From Hormiphora californensis (lineage: Eukaryota; Ctenophora; Tentaculata; Cydippida; Pleurobrachiidae), in assembly GCA_020137815.1 (NCBI GenBank), contig CM035361.1, positions 5,027,326 to 5,091,325 of the forward strand: DNA of 64,000 bases, given 5' to 3'. A program made the translations under genes and the position numbers. Positions 63,263 through 64,000 of this stretch are shown in pieces (position 1 is the stretch's first letter; every line of letters begins with the position of its first letter). The notes under the pieces are model-generated. The model saw nothing but the letters and a program-made list of their open reading frames with translations. It was not told the DNA's origin and did not search any database.

Positions 63263-64000
63263 TTAAGGCCAGAGGGGGGTATAAAAAGTCACTTTCGGTA
63301 TCTGGTCCGGCTCGAAGAGCCGGACCAGATGACATACTCGGAATCGATTTTGCGTGCGCTATTAGGGAGAAAATTGAGGTTAACTTTTGGTCCAAAATCA
63401 ATGTTAACCTCTCTAATTCTTAGAGATCAGGTATTGAAACAATAAAAACTGTTCTAAAAGTAAGGTATCACTAAGTAGAGCATTTGTGAGCAATTTTATG
63501 GCGATATTCCTGCTAGTTCTTTAAATTTTGAGGTTAACATATTTCACCAAAAAGTAGCCTTTTGGTGAATAACTTGGAACATTTTTACGAATCGCCACTA
63601 CATTCAGCTCATAAACGGCTAAGAGTTGGGCCTTGAAATTTGGCAGGCATGATCCTTAGATAATAAACTGTGCTTTGAGTGTAACGATTTTTTATTGGAG
63701 CCTCCGTTCCCAAGATATTGAGGTTAACGTCTAAAAAATATCAGATGTGAAATATGTTAACCTCAATATCTTGGGAACGGAAGCCTCAATCAAAAATCGT
63801 TACACTCAAAGCACAGTTTATTATCTAAGGATCATGCCTGCCAAATTTCAAGGCCCAACTCTTAGCCGTTTATGAGCTGAATGTAGTGGCGATTTAAAAA
63901 GTAAGGTGTGAAAAAAGACCAAAAAGGTTGTTTTTTGGGCGATAAGTTAACCTCAAATATCCGAACAACTATATGGCTTAGACCTCTGAAACTTTGAACA
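63263..64000. mobile_element. Second TTAA-ended foldback, truncated by window end
   Basis: Starts TTAAGGCCAGAGGGGGG like the 61590 element. It has its own mirror arms around ~63740 (gagctgaatgtagtggcgatt and complement). Internal text (ggttaac-tttggtc-aatgttaacct) is a diverged relative of the first element's arm. Confidence 0.85.

Overview
Organism and overall nature. This is eukaryotic, animal-type DNA: split genes with GT-AG introns, short interstitial TTAGGG repeats, hAT- and pogo-like non-autonomous transposons, a class C GPCR and an ABCC (MRP) transporter. There is no bacterial-style gene packing. I cannot assign a phylum. The small introns, class C GPCR, foldback elements and capsid-like genes resembling the invertebrate F54H12.2-like family suggest an invertebrate metazoan (sponge, cnidarian or similar).

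Layout. (1) 1-14924, + strand: the 3' part of a giant gene for a highly repetitive AHNAK/desmoyokin-like protein. Ten exons are in the window and the 5' end lies outside. All introns between these exons are phase 1. Five single-base indels in four exons break the frame. (2) 14925-19790: intergenic, filled with MITEs, foldbacks and a ~660-bp tandem duplication. (3) 19791-61548, minus strand: one ABCC-subfamily ABC transporter in 35 recognisable exons whose splice phases all agree. Only the exon(s) expected for the NBD1 Q-loop are missing, exactly where the sequence turns into degenerate AG-rich repeat. (4) Three + strand genes are nested antisense in its introns: a class C (mGluR-like) GPCR broken by several frameshifts (23883-27891), a small secreted cysteine-rich protein (29123-29641) and a secreted protein of unknown function (37444-38451 or beyond). 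(5) Another ABCC intron holds a TIR-flanked element (about 57095-60440) carrying two viral-type capsid genes, one frameshifted, and a decayed copy of an ABCC exon with its flanking introns. (6) 61590-64000: foldback (TTAA-flanked) and pogo-like elements.

Most unusual signals. Several tandem arrays in the ABCC gene are built from its own exon-intron junctions. The largest is a 31-bp satellite of about 177 copies (5.5 kb), each carrying the last 21 bases of an exon plus its GTAAGC donor. A 38-bp array repeats another exon end plus donor, and a third repeats an acceptor. Shorter junction duplications flank another ABCC exon at both ends and exon 2 of a nested gene. In addition, a ~109-bp hAT-like MITE (nine copies, mostly with 8-bp target duplications, each full copy with a central CACGTG) has in three cases a flanking repeat that coincides exactly with a splice donor.

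How the genes relate. I see no pathway link among them. The transporter is a membrane exporter, the AHNAK-like protein a probable scaffold, and the nested genes are secreted or membrane proteins with separate transcription. The ABCC reading frame is clean through about 3.8 kb of coding sequence. This suggests that the GPCR frameshifts are real decay rather than base-calling noise, while the AHNAK-like indels, all within near-identical repeats, could be either.
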